In this document: positions 63,165 to 64,000 of the stretch, one piece after another | Layout of the letters: the number at the start of each line of letters is the position of its first letter | Numbering within the stretch: the first letter of the stretch is position 1 | NCBI GenBank assembly: GCA_002362105.1 | Contig: DETD01000020.1 | Span: 1 to 64,000, forward strand | Direction: 5' to 3' | DNA: 64,000 nt | DNA from: Bacteroidales bacterium UBA3297 | Lineage (GTDB): Bacteria; Bacteroidota; Bacteroidia; Bacteroidales; Paludibacteraceae | Made by a program: the position numbers and the translations under genes | Notes under the pieces: generated by a model | Told to the model about the DNA's origin: nothing | Databases searched by the model: none | Seen by the model: the letters and a program-made list of their open reading frames with translations, nothing else

Positions 63165-64000
63165 TTATTGTTTTACTGACAAACTATCAATTCTATACTC
63201 TCCAAAGGCACCACAGAAAGAAAAGACAGGCTTAAATTGCACAAATTCTACACCATCCATGCCTTCACCCTCGACCAATGTTACTCTAGAATATAATACC
63301 GGATAGGCATTTCTATCAGTATATACAGGAACCTTACTGTTCGCTATTGAATCGGAAATAACCCACGACTCCATACGAACAAAACGGGGGTCAAGATCAA
63401 CTCCAGTCTCGTAATAGTTTCTATTGACGGTTGTATAATAATCGACAGGAAGGAACTTACAGTTCCCTTTTTCATTTACAAACTTCACAACCGCCTGCGT
63501 GTTGTAATAGTTCAATACATGTTGTGGAACTATTGCTACCGCCATATTCCAGACAAAGCAACACCCAACGAAAACAATTCTAAACAAGGGACTGCGTTCG
63601 GTAGCAAAAACAGGTAGCGCCAACAAAAACAAAGCCGGCAGCATAACCATAAACTCTGCGTTGCCATCGCTTAGGAAGGCAAAAAGGAGCTGCAAAAGAA
63701 ACGCCGCAGCCATCGTCCACTCAAACAGTTGTTCCCGTTTAAATACAGGTTTGAAGAAACGCCACGAACGGAAGACGCTAACTGCCAGCACTAATGCCAA
63801 CACAGCCGCCAATACGACGAAAAGGACAATCCCCGTAAAGTACATCAAATTGCCATGCATCTGCACGAACGTGCGGAAAAAACTAATAGGAGTCAGCAAC
63901 AGATTCACAGCCGTTATAGACAGGTGGCCTTCGCCTGAATAATAGTAGCTGGCCAAATAGCGCCAAAGGCTGCCTAATGAGCAAGGAAGCCCTTCGTGAA
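63165..64000 (-). CDS. Polytopic membrane protein (partial, N-terminus outside window)
   Basis: The frame stays open to the right edge, so the start lies outside. About 278 residues are visible. Four or more membrane helices (FTGIVLFVVLAAVLALVLAV, MAAAFLLQLLFAFL, FMVMLPALFLLALPVFA, FRIVFVGCCFVWNMAVAIV) are followed by an extracytoplasmic C-terminal domain (about the last 130 residues). The topology is that of GT-C-type glycosyltransferases, but no catalytic motif is in view. Upstream of the membrane TerB-like gene. Confidence 0.5.
   Translation of the reverse strand, partial: HEGLPCSLGSLWRYLASYYYSGEGHLSITAVNLLLTPISFFRTFVQMHGNLMYFTGIVLFVVLAAVLALVLAVSVFRSWRFFKPVFKREQLFEWTMAAAFLLQLLFAFLSDGNAEFMVMLPALFLLALPVFATERSPLFRIVFVGCCFVWNMAVAIVPQHVLNYYNTQAVVKFVNEKGNCKFLPVDYYTTVNRNYYETGVDLDPRFVRMESWVISDSIANSKVPVYTDRNAYPVLYSRVTLVEGEGMDGVEFVQFKPVFSFCGAFGEYRIDSLSVKQ

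Overview
The window looks like chromosome of a member of the Bacteroidales. More than twenty genes are preceded by the Bacteroidetes-type -7 element TAnnTTTG. The gene families also fit: a two-[4Fe-4S] mini-ferredoxin, DUF4286, a phosphotransferase-RapZ fusion, ABC-F, MetQNI, RF3, DUF4349 and SmpA-like lipoproteins. Outer-membrane barrels with signal peptides and a terminal aromatic residue show a diderm envelope. Most of the window is ordinary core genome, with AT-rich accessory patches between the core blocks.

Layout. 1-10.9 kb is core: rpsA (partial), rnz, an FMN oxidoreductase, mfd, a Crp/Fnr regulator, nadB, and a phosphotransferase-RapZ / DUF4286 / ruvC operon. 11-12.4 kb carries a Wzz-like membrane protein and a ferredoxin. 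12.6-15.3 kb is an AT-rich three-gene operon (TerB-fold protein, coiled-coil membrane protein, VWA-like lipoprotein). 15.4-16.3 kb holds two broken genes, DUF1016 and HsdS, the scar of a type I restriction locus. 16.4-20.8 kb has two nucleotide-sugar genes, mtaB, an HMA protein and cysK. 20.8-24.1 kb has an outer-membrane barrel and a three-gene envelope cluster. 24.3-28.4 kb has an MFS transporter, a SulP transporter and an Rpn-type nuclease. 28.7-31.5 kb has two further TerB-fold proteins, one with a J domain. 31.6-36.3 kb has a DUF486 protein and a porin-metQNI operon. 36.9-40.6 kb has tRNA-Lys, an RluA-family synthase, rlmB and ABC-F. 40.9-45.6 kb has a membrane-spanning TerB/J-domain protein, a GNAT protein, a membrane protein and a GH13 enzyme.

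45.8-52.6 kb is the main accessory region. It holds an orphan HTH gene, 800 bp of repeat-bearing non-coding DNA, an HTH + membrane-anchored agmatine-deiminase-like pair, a lipoprotein flanked by direct repeats, and an intact AbiEi/AbiEii-type toxin-antitoxin pair between two eroded fragments of what looks like a mobile element. Core genes resume with prfC, a DUF4349 lipoprotein, an M18 aminopeptidase and an SMP-30 lipoprotein. These are followed by an IrtAB/YbtPQ-like ABC exporter pair with a methyltransferase. The window ends with a membrane TerB-fold protein and a partial polytopic membrane protein.

The least explained material is the set of five TerB-fold proteins, two with C-terminal J domains and four with membrane segments or membrane-protein partners, together with the HTH + membrane deiminase-like pair. 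Functions given for these are inferences from domain and gene order.
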